The position numbers and the translations under genes were made by a program. Shown here one piece after another: positions 1 through 10,186 of a stretch of DNA of 64,000 nt (the stretch's first letter is position 1; the number at the start of each line of letters is the position of its first letter). The notes under the pieces were generated by a model. That model worked only from the letters and a program-made list of their open reading frames with translations, was not told where the DNA came from and did no database searches. Source of the stretch: Anadara kagoshimensis (taxonomy: Eukaryota > Mollusca > Bivalvia > Arcoida > Arcidae); NCBI GenBank assembly GCA_021292105.1, contig CM037864.1:43018514-43082513 (forward strand), given 5' to 3'.

Positions 1-1
1 A

Positions 2-332
2 GATTATAACTCTGGATATGTTAATTTTATACAAAACGCAAGACAAATAGACTATTCTCTAGATCGGAGCGAATACCCCGCCGTGTCTTATAGCAGTGTC
101 AATAATAATAACAATAACAACAATAATGAAACAAGTAGTGAAAATATACAAAGAGTACCAGAGTTAATAAATACTGGTTATACAAATACTGACGAGCCTA
201 TATGCTGCGAGACCAGCGGACCTGTTTGTAAAAATATCTATACACAACATCCACATAATTTACAACAACATGAGAGAGAATATTCAGCTTATCATAACCT
301 AGAACGCAAAGAAAAGATTTCAAAGACTTCAG
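2..332 (+). CDS. elf3-like: ETS transcription factor (ESE/ELF3-like), first visible coding exon, 5'-partial
   Basis: This is the first of seven coding exons that splice in frame (2-332, 5019-5258, 5770-5904, 6293-6412, 7565-7774, 8663-8855, 10187-10295) to give 445 residues and a stop. The frame is open from base 2 with no convincing start codon, so upstream exons lie outside the window. The exon encodes 110 residues of low complexity, including a run of nine asparagines written with mixed AAT and AAC codons at about 93-119. It ends in a TCAG/GTATAT donor in phase 1. ETS factors of this class act in the nucleus as sequence-specific regulators binding GGAA cores. The N-terminal part is usually unstructured and poorly conserved, which fits. 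Assignment to the ESE group rests on the Pointed, AT-hook and ETS order in the later exons; orthology to ELF3 rather than EHF or ELF5 is inferred. Confidence 0.85.
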
Positions 333-1421
333 GTATATAACGCTTTTTATATGTATGTGTTTAACTTTCGTCAATACATTTGGATTGATAACAGGTAAAA
401 TTTTTATATTTTTGTCGTTATTGCATTTATATTAAATCATCTAGGAACAAACGCTCGATTTTTTATTTAATATGCTTTGAGAATTTTGTTCAATTTTAGT
501 ATTTAGTTTCCGACGGTATCATTTATGCTGTACAAATGTTTAGAAATATGCTTGGCATCACAACAAGGTCTCCAACAGCCTCTCCGAATCCGAATCGAGA
601 CAGGTTCTTATAAGGTGAAGAAGTTTCTTGACAAATGTCGCTGGTGTTGTCCGATCATTCGGGTTTTCCTCCACCATTCTTAAAATGACCCCCCCCCCCT
701 CAGTATAAGCGAAATACACTTGACGACTGGGGCGCAACATTCTATTATTCATTTATCTATAGTTTTACATAAATACCCGTTAAATGTTAACTTTAACACT
801 GTAACCATTCGAAATAAAATGTTCGAATCAACAACAGCTAAAGACGCGGTGCCGGAATTATTTCAATATTCAAATTACATATGTTTTAAAATTTGAAAAT
901 AAGTTTTAACGCTTTCTGAAGAAAACCTGGAATTCATTTTGTATAAAACATGTAATGGCGTAGGTGAAAATAATGTAATAAGCAGAATACCAACAAGAAT
1001 TTAGGACGGACGGACGGACGGACGGAAACCTGAAATTGATATTCCCCCTCTTCGAGAGACGGTGGATAAAAAAAATTTATATTTTTAATAGTTTCATTCA
1101 TATAAGAAACTTCGACTGGAGATCAAAGCTTCAGCATTTGCTGCAAGTATATAGATTTTTGAGACAACTTATTAAAACGTTTTGTTGGCTAAAAAGCAAT
1201 AAAATACAGATTTTGGTAAAGCTGCAAAGCAAAACTAAAACAAACCATTCAGCTTTAAGTGACCGTAGACGGTGATTGAAAGTACTTCACGAGTAATAGT
1301 TGATGCAGTCAAAATACAATTAAAATGGGTTGAATTACTTAAATGGTTAAAAACTTACCATAATGTTAATATTTTTGTTAATCAATGATTCAAACCATAT
1401 TAATACATCGGATTTGTGAGA
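333..1421 (+). other. ETS gene intron 1, first part (intron spans 333-5018)
   Basis: The intron begins GTATAT and ends TATTTATAG before base 5019. This first part has no coding signal. It contains a run of C at about 690-703 and a (GGAC)n tract at about 1003-1025, the kind of sequence found at the ends of a C-rich and GGAC-rich dispersed repeat also present near 58.9 kb. The link between the two is tentative. Confidence 0.6.
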
Positions 1422-1622
1422 AACACATAAATAATGAAACTTCGTTTAAAAGCTGCATTTTAAGTAAAAGGCAAATACCATTAAAACGCATTGGTTTTGT
1501 AGATACTTAAGTATTTCCAGTTCTAAAACACACCATAATGAACCTTCGTTTAAAAGCCGCATTTTTAGATAAAAGCAAAAAAAACGTTACAAACGCATTG
1601 GTTTTGTAGATACCTGAAGTAC
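1422..1622. repeat. Two-copy tandem repeat of about 106 bp in intron 1
   Basis: Two adjacent units (about 1422-1528 and 1529-1622) share the stretch from an ACACATAA/ACACACCA start through CTTCGTTTAAAAGC and GCATTGGTTTTGTAGATAC. The copies differ by several substitutions and small indels, so the duplication is not recent. Confidence 0.75.
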
Positions 1623-1905
1623 ACATACCGTACAGAACTACAAATCTGACAAATACATCTATATAAAGTTATGTTATCTGTATTGTATCAGGAGTCAATA
1701 ACCTCGAGATATGTAGCCGTGAGTTAATAAAAGTTGTTAAAGAAGTAAACAAGTAAATTTTAATGCACACCTTACGATTATTTTGCTCAATTTGGTCTTT
1801 TCAGAATGTGATAATTTATAGTCAATGTTAGTAGAACGCTTTCACGCTTTGTTGCAAAATCAATAACCTCAAGATGTAACAGTTATTATGCACAAATCAC
1901 AAAAG

Positions 1906-2070
1906 GTTTACTTTTATTATTTAGTCAAGTTAAAATATAATTTTTACAGGATGTTTTAAGAAACGAAATGAAATTATGAAGTTTTTCAAAAACGAAATTA
2001 AGTTTACTTTTAGCCAAGTTACAATATAAATTTTACTGAATGTTTTTCAGAAACAAAATGAAAATTAGAA
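1906..2070. repeat. Two-copy diverged tandem repeat of about 90 bp in intron 1
   Basis: Two units (about 1906-1985 and 1999-2070) each carry GTTTACTTTTA, then AAGTTA(A/C)AATATAA, TTTTAC, and GAAAC(G/A)AAATGAAA. This is an ordinary local duplication in intron sequence. Confidence 0.6.
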
Positions 2071-2737
2071 TTAAAACAACAGCACGGGGATACAAAACCA
2101 CTTATACCTATAATTTCACGTCTTTCGTGTAAAATTATGAACTTTAGAATCAGTTTGGCACTAAATGTCCGAATATCATCTGTGTTTGTTTTTTTAAATA
2201 ACATAGAAACACGTTTCAGTTTCTGGTATCTATCGGCTTTGTTGTAAAATCTTTATTTACCGAGTAATTTAACACCATGTAATAGATAACTTTAAATAAA
2301 ACCCGTAAAAACATGATTAGCTTCAACTTCAACAGCTGTTTAGAGACAGGTAAATTATTTAAACACTGCGTTCCTTTGCTTGCTGAATTCACCATTGTTT
2401 TTTGTGTGCGCTATGCATATGCTAGGGTTATCTTTTTAATTCTGTAATTTGTGTAATATTTCACCTTTCTATGACTTTTGACACGAAATATGTCAGCAAA
2501 GTTAACGAAATAATTGCATATATGTTAGGTTATCATTTGTAAGTTTATTTAGACCAGTCGGGATTGATATTTTTTTTGCTGCTTTATGTTTAATTTTCCA
2601 ATTATTTGCGACTACATCGAAACGCTCTCCGTATGTTTCCGAATTCAAGTATTTAACTGTCAACCAAAAAGCTATAGAAATCACAATATAAAATTTCAAA
2701 TTCAATAAATGGTAATAATAATGATAAAAAATGAAAT

Positions 2738-2985
2738 AATTGAAGAACCCCTAGTCGCAAATAGCTCAAACAATTGCTGATGTGACGCTATACAACATTT
2801 CAACAATTGAAGAACCCCTCATCGTTAAAAATTGAAAAATTGCTGATGTGACGCTATACAACATTTCAACAATTGAAGAACCCCTTATTGAAAAATTGCT
2901 GATGCGACGTTAAACAACATCACATTAATTGAAAAACAATCGTCACCTAATAGCTGATAAATTGCTGATACAACGTTCAACTAAA
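2738..2985. repeat. Minisatellite, four units of about 56-67 bp
   Basis: Units start with AATTGAAGAACCCCT at 2738, 2805 and 2871, with a degenerate fourth at about 2927. Each contains AATTGCTGATG(T/C)GACG followed by an ACAACAT block. Units 1 and 2 are nearly identical over their second half. Unit 3 has lost about 10 bp. Confidence 0.85.
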
Positions 2986-3870
2986 CAAAATAATAACAAT
3001 TGACTGAACCCGATACATAAATTATGTGTTTTATTTGCACGTACTGCTTACAAATGTTTAGGATGATACACATCTTGTTAACAACGTATCAACAATTTAT
3101 TGCCCAGTTTTTACATGATTTCAAAAGAAAATAAAAACCATACACATAGTGATGCACACTTACTCTTTATATAAGGTATTGAAAAGATGGAATAAAAATA
3201 GATTCCTCGTTTGATCTCTAGCCTGGATATTAAACTTGACGGTGGGTTAACAAGTGCATATATAGTATTCTTATTTTTATTACGATTTAAGTGAACTCAG
3301 AATTCATATGAACGTTTGACGTTTGTTCTTCACTACGTTTAACTTAATCACGAGATATAAAAATTATTTTTATTTCTTAAAAATCATGTCGCATGAAAAA
3401 ATCAGGCAGTCACTTTGTCTGATTTTGTCATTTAATTCTATTTTAAGTGCAAATGATGTGCGCGTGAGTGCAGAGTGCATTAAAGTAAACAGTCTCAGGT
3501 CTTAATTTACGTTAGATTGGTCCCACTAATGTTTTTTCTAGAATAGAAAGTATATTCACCGACCATAATAGGCAAGCAAAATTTGCCATACTCTGTTTCT
3601 ATTTTAGCTTTGAGTTTAATTAATTTAGTTTAAGGATTTTATAGGTCATTTTTGTGTTTACTTTACTCCTTAACTTACAACGCTAGGCATATCTAGTCGC
3701 TTAACACGGAATGTACTTAAAGGTATATGTGGTTAGATGAACATCTCCAATCAAACCGGTACATCAAACATTTTGCAGAACCTTCTGACTTATTCATTGG
3801 TAGCTCTCAATTGTAGAATAATGCTATGTATAAATTATTGGAGAAAATGATTTTTCACAATTTTTGTCCA
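2986..3870. other. ETS intron 1, no recognisable feature
   Basis: AT-rich intron sequence with only chance-sized open frames. I see no repeat, RNA or coding signal here until the hammerhead ribozyme. Confidence 0.5.
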
Positions 3871-3916
3871 AGCACTACTGATGAGAAATTGTATTTCGAA
3901 ACGGCCGTCTATTGTT
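3871..3916 (+). ncRNA. Hammerhead ribozyme, type I layout, apparently complete
   Basis: The sequence has every conserved core block in order. CTGATGA is at 3878-3884. A 4-bp stem II with loop TTGTA is at 3885-3897. GAAA is at 3898-3901. A minimal stem III of about 3 bp (ACG/CGT, loop GC) is at 3901-3908, and the cleavage-site C is at 3909. Stem I forms between 3871-3877 and 3910-3916 with six of seven positions paired, one as G-U; the C3875/T3912 mismatch would be C-G in the 49.7-kb relative. The short stem III is typical of hammerheads in Penelope-like elements and in schistosome satellites. The flank from about 3855 to 3940 is shared with relics at 15.7, 25.7 and 49.7 kb, so it belongs to a mobile family. 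Self-cleavage is predicted, not shown. Confidence 0.82.
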
Positions 3917-4794
3917 GTAAAATAAAAACTTGTATAATATGTAATTATTTTGACAAAAATATAGAACATAGTAAGTAAAAAACTACAATACTTTATCCCC
4001 ATAAACACTGTGAGACCGATGATTATTGAATTCCCGTTCTCAGCCGGACGGACACTGGATATGTCAGTAATGGGTCTAATGTCTCTATATTTAAGGTTCT
4101 AACCATTCTACTGCTTGCACAATAAGTGATACACATGTTCATAAAACAAACATAAAATTACCAAATAATGAAGGTATATGTTCTAAATAACTTTGTTTTG
4201 TTTTGCAAGTACATATTTTTATTTGTTACTATTTGTTACTTAATTTGGAGGACAAAGTTATCTTTTAATCGCGCTATTAAAAAACAATATACATGTACTT
4301 CATCAACACATTCACTTTTTCGAAGAAATTCTGAAAATATTTTTCTGCTACTTTTTGAAGTGTTTTTGAATTTGTTCACAGAAAACAATTTTAGATCGTA
4401 AATTATAATGGAGTTAGTTTCCAACTGAAAACCCCTTCATTGCCTTGAAAACGGACATGTTTGGCCAAGTCCGTTTGAGCCTCCGTGGGCTGGTAGCTTT
4501 TTTCTTCCCAGGTGAAAAATCATGTTTTCCCCCTGGAAATTTAAACATATCGGTATCAAGTATACTCGGTTTTAATTGTTTTACATACATACATACATAC
4601 ATATATTGGCGTTTTTGTTTTTTAATTTGAATTTGGGGTTTACTATCATGTTTGATGCTGCTTTTCTCTTCTTAAAATATTTACGCCTATTTTTAAATGT
4701 GTATTAAATGCACAAGAAATTCTTTACTTTTGCTTTGTTTAGCTTACTTTGAGATAGGGTACAAATGTATTGTATTTGTAGATTTTGAAGTTTG
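3917..4794. other. ETS intron 1, small repeats only
   Basis: It contains a short palindrome at about 4449-4476 (AAACGGAC facing GTCCGTTT) and a (CATA)n microsatellite at about 4583-4602. Nothing else is identifiable. Confidence 0.5.
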
Positions 4795-4880
4795 AATGAA
4801 TGAATGGGTATTGCATGCCTGTCCATAATATTTCACTCATATCGAGATGTCACCATATTAAGGTGATGTGACAAAAAGGG
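4795..4880 (-). mobile_element. SINE tail fragment
   Basis: The block ATATTTCACTCATATCGAGA followed by TGTCACCATATTA aligns with the non-tRNA part of the SINE copies at 15165-15452 and 25970-26303. The tRNA-derived head is missing, so this is a truncated copy lying about 140 bp before the Pointed-domain exon. Confidence 0.6.
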
Positions 4881-5018
4881 GTTAAATATACATGCAAATG
4901 TAATTTGGACTCTTAGCCCATGTGGTGTTTTGTGTTATGCTTGTTGATGTTTTGCCAGCAGCAGCTCTATATTTTCCATTTGTCATGTTTTCATTGATTT
5001 CCTTTGCTCTATTTATAG

Positions 5019-5258
5019 AAATGGAATTCCAACAATGGTCAAACAAACATCCAGAAACGTGGAGCACAAAGGAGGTTTTAGATTGGATATTTTATTCAGC
5101 GGAGAGGAACCACCTTGACTGTGGACTTCTACATGCAGAAAACTTCCGATCAATTACAGGTGCTGATCTATGTAAAATGGGACTGGAAGATTTCAAAAGA
5201 CTGGAACAAAATTATGGAAAACTTTTCTATGATTTATTCCGAAACATCTGTGATACAC
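5019..5258 (+). CDS. elf3-like: ETS factor exon 2: Pointed (SAM_PNT) domain
   Basis: The acceptor TTTATAG/AA and donor ACAC/GTAAGT bound an exon that continues the phase 1 frame of exon 1 and ends in phase 1. It encodes residues 111-190 of the visible protein. The sequence around PETWSTKEVLDWIFYSAERN and the later GADLCKMGLEDF block is a Pointed domain, a helical SAM-type fold used in protein-protein contacts. It resembles the Pointed domain of ELF3 and ELF5 more than that of ETS1 or ELK-like factors. The ERK-docking and phosphorylation extension of ETS1/Pointed-P2 is not visible. The open frame continues upstream to 4922, but the acceptor and the matching phase argue that the upstream part is intron. 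Confidence 0.93.
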
Positions 5259-5581
5259 GTAAGTCAACGTTTTTAGACCACTTCCATGAATAGTACATGA
5301 AAAAATTTGCATCCTCAACTAATAACGTAATTTGAATCATTTCTATGACATGTAATTTCTATATATTATAATAGGCGGAGGACAAAATGACCCTCAATCA
5401 TGACCACTTGTCGTAAAATACAAATATATAATATTGTAAAAATATTGGGTGACATAATTATTAATCCAATGGCAATTAAGCTAAACAAAACTACATACAA
5501 TGTAGGTACTTGTTACAACGATATATAATACAGAACATCGCCTTTAAAATACAGGTGTATCCAAGTCCATCCTATGTTTCC

Positions 5582-5618
<37 letters not shown>

Positions 5619-5769
5619 TTATTGTCACAATATTTTCTTACTTTATACACATTTACAGAGTAGCCACATGTTTTCGATATATCAACATTTACGTTTTCAT
5701 TTAGTACCTATTTTGCAGAAGTCACGTGTTTCCGACATCTAACGACAATATTATGATTTTATTTTGTAG
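5259..5769 (+). repeat. ETS intron 2 with (CA)n tract and 61-bp degenerate tandem units
   Basis: A (CA)n microsatellite lies at 5582-5616. Around it the motif CACATGTTTTCG / CACGTGTTTCCGAC recurs at about 5657, 5718 and 5780, with a partial match at 5566. That is a period of about 61-62 bp. The last unit overlaps the exon 3 acceptor and its first codons. Confidence 0.6.
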
Positions 5770-5904
5770 CTTTTGCACAGTCGTCACATGTTTCCGGACA
5801 CTGTATAGATATGGAAGATATGGCGTCCACAAATCATCCACACAGACACCCTCCGATCCACATGAACTCTGACCCTGGTCCTCTGGAGCATTATTCCACC
5901 CCAG
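5770..5904 (+). CDS. elf3-like: ETS factor exon 3: linker
   Basis: Exon bounded by TTTTGTAG/C and CCAG/GTAAGC, phase 1 at both ends, adding 45 residues rich in His, Pro and Ser (for example HPHRHPPIHMNSDPGP). A downstream alternative acceptor after TTTTGCACAG would shift the frame into a stop, so the upstream acceptor was chosen. This is the usual unstructured linker between the Pointed and ETS domains. The first residues are encoded by the last unit of a local tandem repeat. Confidence 0.85.
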
Positions 5905-6292
5905 GTAAGCAAAGCCATAACTAAACATACTCAATATTAATGTTTGTTGTGTTTTATTACGTACTCATAAATTTCAGCTTACGAAAAGTTCTCAAACTAC
6001 TCCGTTAGTGGACAGCATTGGAACTCTCTTAAATAGGAGTTCAATAATACCATAGTTTGATATGCATTTAAAATTGCTTTGACTAAGAAACACATTTATA
6101 CCACAACAAAAATGAAGATTATACCACCTATAAATTACATATTTTTAAAAATATAGATCAATGTTGAAAACTCACTTTTTCATGTTTCTATAAAGTGTTT
6201 ATTACTTTTGTTTTGTAGAATACTATAGCAAAGACCTGTTAATCTTAATATTGTTTTCAATTTGATCTGATTATTATTTTTCTTTGTTGCAG
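5905..6292 (+). other. ETS intron 3
   Basis: GTAAGC to TTGTTGCAG. It contains a second acceptor-like site at 6217-6218 (TTTTGTTTTGTAG/AATACTATAGCAAAGAC) that resembles the true exon 4 start (TTTGTTGCAG/AATACTGTAAAAGGGAC), apparently a duplicated exon edge. Confidence 0.7.
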
Positions 6293-6412
6293 AATACTGT
6301 AAAAGGGACATTAAATCCGAACCAAATTCCGACGGAGTTTATTACGATTTACAGCACATTCCATCGCCTTATGATTGCCGACCACTGTCTCAGCCTCATT
6401 ATCTACCCTCAG
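6293..6412 (+). CDS. elf3-like: ETS factor exon 4: linker with possible SUMO motif
   Basis: Acceptor TTGTTGCAG/AA and donor CTCAG/GTAAAT; phase 1 at both ends, 40 residues. The start reads EYCKRDIKSEPNSDGVYYDL. IKSE fits the psi-K-x-E sumoylation consensus, which is common in ETS-factor linkers; modification is inferred only. The rest is Tyr-, Pro- and Ser-rich and probably disordered. Confidence 0.87.
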
Positions 6413-7564
6413 GTAAATATACAACAAAGTTTTATAGGTGAATATTTGGTCTTTGTTGATAAATTTCTACTTAACTAAAAGATCGCTGACGTCGAATTAT
6501 GACTGATTATGCCACTAGTTACATTCCAAATCTTTGTGACTGGTCAGATTTACTCTACACTTCATCCCTGGACATCAATTGTATTTACTATCATCACGTA
6601 TACACCTCATCCCTGGACCTCAGCTGATTTTCTGTCAGCAAGTATACACCTTACCCCTGGACCTCAGTTTGGTGTTATCTTGTTATAGTAATTGGTATCA
6701 ATATATACCCGTAAATTTATCACTTATTTTATATTTTTCTTCCATTGTTTGTTGTGGTCTCTGTTCTTGTGGCAGTTGATTTTATTTCTAATTATACATG
6801 TATACTTAAACTGTAGACATCATTGTTTGTATTCTTTATTCCACATTAGACGTATGGAAATATTATGCTTTAATATTTAACAATATTTACAGTATGATGG
6901 GCGTAATTGTACATTTATATCTAAAACTCTACAGCTTGGCTAATATTACTCATGAATATGTTTTCTAAGTTGTATTTGAACACGAGTTTGTTTGGATGTT
7001 TGATTATTTTACTTATATTTCATGTTGATATTGGGATTGTTTTCTTTGTTCGTGTATCACTTAGTGGCAGTCATAATATGAACGTGTCATTTATGTAGGG
7101 CAATATACACGATTATTTTTATTTATTGTAATTAATACTGCAATATTATCCAATTGACGATACAATACATATTGAAACCAGAGTAACTGACAATAATCTT
7201 GACTTATATAGTCCTCAAACGTCTCATGTGGCCAGCTTGTTAGTCCAAGACATTTCTCTTCCCAGTTCGTTTAGCAATGTTGTGAAGGTTAATTAAGGTC
7301 TTGTTTGCCGAGTTGTCTACATCTCAAGTTTAAATATTCTATCATTATTTATTTCCAAATCCTAATGCGTACAAGTTTATCAGTTACCTTGCCGTAGGTC
7401 GGTTGGTGCTTAGGTACTTCCAACCCTGAAATGATTACCTCTTTACCAATTTTGACGAGGAAGTAACCATTGTTAATAAACCTTTTGACTTTTGAGGTAC
7501 ATGTATAATAGATATATATAATGGCGTAAGATTTATAAAGATGTTTTATTGTTTTTCTAACTAG
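6413..7564 (+). other. ETS intron 4
   Basis: It holds a three-unit minisatellite at about 6556-6670 and otherwise AT-rich sequence. A short block near 7385-7430 (GTAGGTCGGTTGGTGC with GGTACTTCCAACC) resembles the post-tRNA region of the SINE at 13958-14130, but the match is too short to call a copy. Confidence 0.6.
6556..6670. repeat. Minisatellite, three units of about 44-45 bp
   Basis: TACACTTCATCCCTGGACATCA, TACACCTCATCCCTGGAC and TACACCTTACCCCTGGAC begin at 6556, 6601 and 6645. The intervening sequence is less conserved. Confidence 0.8.
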
Positions 7565-7774
7565 CTCAACATTCTATATCGTCATCAATCCAAAGTTGTG
7601 GTAATTTTGCCAACCCATTCATGTACTCAGACTACAGCAATCCACATCATATGGCAGCCCGTCAGTGTCACATTCCTGAAGAGGCGATACCTACCCAAAT
7701 CCCACGAAGGAGGCCTGGTAGACCACGTATAAAGAGTTTACCAACAGACGATGATGTCCATCGTGAGAAAAAAG
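7565..7774 (+). CDS. elf3-like: ETS factor exon 5: AT-hook
   Basis: Exon bounded by TTCTAACTAG/CT and AAAAAG/GTAACA; phase 1 at both ends, 70 residues (276-345 of the visible protein). Near the end is the basic stretch IPRRRPGRPRIK, with the PGRPR core of an AT-hook that binds the minor groove of AT-rich DNA. Among ETS factors, a Pointed domain followed by an AT-hook and then the ETS domain is characteristic of ELF3 (ESE-1), and this is the main reason for the subfamily call. Confidence 0.92.
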
Positions 7775-8662
7775 GTAACATTAACAATATTGTCTTGTCA
7801 TAAACAGTTTCAATTTGCAAAATGCCAAAGAGCCTGGAGGTTGTGTTTTTATTTATTTAATTTATTTATTTGTTTATTTTGAACGACTGAAGTCGTCTTG
7901 TTTCTAAGCAGCAAAACAAGCATTTTTAAGGTGGTTCCCTAAAGCTTAAAATGTGACTTTTTTAATTCTATATCTACTGAATTATGAGGGGTTGCATTGA
8001 TGAAGACTGTCCCTAAACCGTAGGCAATTAACATTCTATCAACATGTCATATCATATTTAGATAACAGTTTTTAGTTTCCGATTAATTTACAGTATCAAT
8101 TTGAAAAAAAGCAAAACAATCTTTTGCCAAACAGGCATAATTATGCCTTGTATGGCTCACAAATCCTAAAGCAAAACATTTTGAATTGTCTTATTATACC
8201 ATATAAGTTGAACTTGTTTTCAATATGAGTCTTTTGAGTGAACTTGATGTCTTGGCCTAAATGCATGGCTTAGGCAATAAAGTGGCGCGGAGGTTAGAAT
8301 TCCAAACTGATGGCAACCAAAGTTCGTTTTTTTTGTAGGAATTTAGTTTTTCTCCACCATTCCAAAACCGTCAAGATATTGTGAAAAATCTTGATTTGGC
8401 CATGGGCATAAATTGCAAACCAAAACTCCATACTATAGCACTGATTGACTCCATAAAATCACACTTTACTACTGGTACATTTGATAACTAATCTGTCAAT
8501 AAGCAGATTTCTTAATATCGATTGTTTATCATTTTGCATAATTAGATCATGTTCCATCTAAAAATTAAAAACAAAATTGTCAAATTGTTGATTGGATATA
8601 TCCGCTAAATTTAACACTTAATTATAAAAATTTTATAAATTTTATTTTTTTATTTTTTTCAG
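7775..8662 (+). other. ETS intron 5
   Basis: GTAACA to a long T-rich tract and TTTCAG. No repeat family or RNA recognised. Confidence 0.7.
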
Positions 8663-8855
8663 TGAAGAACCAACATTTGTGGGAATTCATATATGAAATA
8701 TTGATGAATCCTCTATATAATCCACAATTTGTTAGATGGGAAAATCAGCGTGAAGGAGTTTTTAGATTTGTACAATCAGAAGCCGTCGCACAACTCTGGG
8801 GAGGCCTAAAAAACAACGAAAATATGACATATGAAAAGCTGAGTCGAGCCATGAG
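8663..8855 (+). CDS. elf3-like: ETS factor exon 6: ETS domain, N-terminal three quarters
   Basis: The exon starts in phase 1 after TTTTTTTCAG and ends CATGAG/GTAAGC in phase 2. It encodes residues 346-409. The segment from HLWEFIYEIL through RWENQREGVFRF, SEAVAQLWG and NMTYEKLSRAMR covers helices 1, 2 and most of recognition helix 3 of the winged helix-turn-helix ETS domain. The SEAVAQLWG string is close to ELF3. The intron after the AMR codon splits the recognition helix, a position seen in many ETS genes. Confidence 0.96.
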
Positions 8856-9490
8856 GTAAGCATGACCAATTGACCAATTTGACCAGTCTAGTCTTATTTA
8901 TTGTAACAATCAAACTTGCCGAAAAACCTAACAGAATAACCCGATTGATGTCATTGATATTGGAACAAAAAGTTGAGTAATACGTATTTGGCATTAGCGG
9001 CCATATCAAGAACCATGATCTGGAACACACTACACGAAAACACATGCTAGACAGAAAAAGAACAAACGACGCATAAATACTTAACTATGTTTAAGTGTAG
9101 AAAGAGAAAGACATTCTAAAGAAATGTGTCTATTAAAAGATCTTAATTAAAAAGTATGAGGACATACCTGAAAAATTCAAAATGTTTTTCGTTGACTGGT
9201 TAGAAAATTAAATTAACCTATTTTATACAGCCAATGAGAATCTATCTATAAGGACAGGTAGTCAGGAAATAGTAAAATTAACTTCCTATATAAAACATCA
9301 AATAGTGAGCTAACTTTAATAAGTGTGAAAAAAACTCATCAAATGAAAAAATAGACATCAACAAACTGTTAATAACCATTAGAATAATTATAATTATGTC
9401 TAATAATATGAGTCAAAAATGTTCATTTAATTAAATTCCTTTCTATATTTAATCTTATATTAAAAACATAATTGCAAAAGTGCTTGACTT
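8856..9490 (+). other. ETS intron 6, first part (intron spans 8856-10186)
   Basis: No feature recognised before the non-LTR retrotransposon fragment. The intron ends TTTAATTGTAG before 10187. Confidence 0.6.
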
Positions 9491-9957
9491 ACTTGACTTA
9501 TTCGTCTAGATTCCCTTGGGAACAAAGGGCCGCAGCAACATCTCTCCATCTGATACAGTTCTGGGCTATCTTCTTCAGTTCAGCCCAGGTCTTTCCAGCT
9601 GTTTGTGCCTCTGTGTCTATACCCCTGCGCCAAGTCTGTTTAGGCGGACCTTTCTTCCTCTTCCCTTGAGGGTTCCAGTCAAAAGCCTGCCTGGTGGCAT
9701 TTAATGCAAGCTTGCGGAGTGTGTGTCCAATCAGACTCGATTGGAATGTGTCTGGTCCTGTTGCATAGTTGTTTGTTTGAGACAACTTCAGGCAATCTGA
9801 TGTTAAGGATGTTCTTGAGGCATCTGTTGTAAAATGACTGGAGTTTGTGGTTGTTGGTCTTAGTTACCCTCCAGGTTTCTGAACCGTATAGTAGGATGGA
9901 CTTGACGTTAATGTTGAAAATCCGGATATTGTTTTTTGGTTTTTTGAAAAAGTGCAA
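9488..9957 (-). mobile_element. Non-LTR retrotransposon (LINE), 3' end fragment with frameshift
   Basis: Read on the minus strand, 9957-9679 gives SILLYGSETWRVTKTNNHKL and then CLKNILNIRLPEVVSNKQLC, a block found just after the reverse transcriptase domain of many invertebrate LINEs. The reading frame then shifts. The other frame continues with IGHTLRKLALNATRQAFDWN, PQGKRKKGPPKQTWRRGIDT and a terminal WAELKKIAQN region, ending at a stop at 9498. The element is 5'-truncated inside the reverse transcriptase, frameshifted and inactive. Its 3' side ends in short TTGACT-like repeats (about 9482-9500 on the plus strand), a common type of LINE tail. The clade is not determined. Confidence 0.85.
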
Positions 9958-10186
9958 TGGTACCTAAAAGCCAGATGGTATATCTGAAACCCCACCCCTA
10001 CTTGGACCTTCTTAGCAATTAAAATTATATATAATTCACTCTTGTATTATGCATGAGTTTACAATTGTCATTAGATGTTTTTTTAATCCAGTGGTACATG
10101 GTACAAAAGTTAAATCATTGAATAAAATTGAATTAATAAGCTTACACAGATGCATATTTAATAGTATTATTTTTGTTTAATTGTAG

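Noticed and set aside
2502..2705. 67-codon minus-strand frame beginning with a signal-peptide-like stretch (MNLKFYIVISIAFWLTV)
   Set aside because: No family resemblance, no cysteines, and hydrophobic starts are common by chance in AT-rich DNA; it lies in an ETS intron without promoter or splice support.
4922..5018. Upstream extension of the Pointed-domain frame with a hydrophobic, signal-like start
   Set aside because: The stretch is pyrimidine-rich, ends in a good acceptor at 5017-5018, and exon 1 joins at that site in the right phase, so it is most simply intron.
9472..9704. Plus-strand frames over the LINE fragment
   Set aside because: Shadows of the minus-strand retrotransposon coding sequence.
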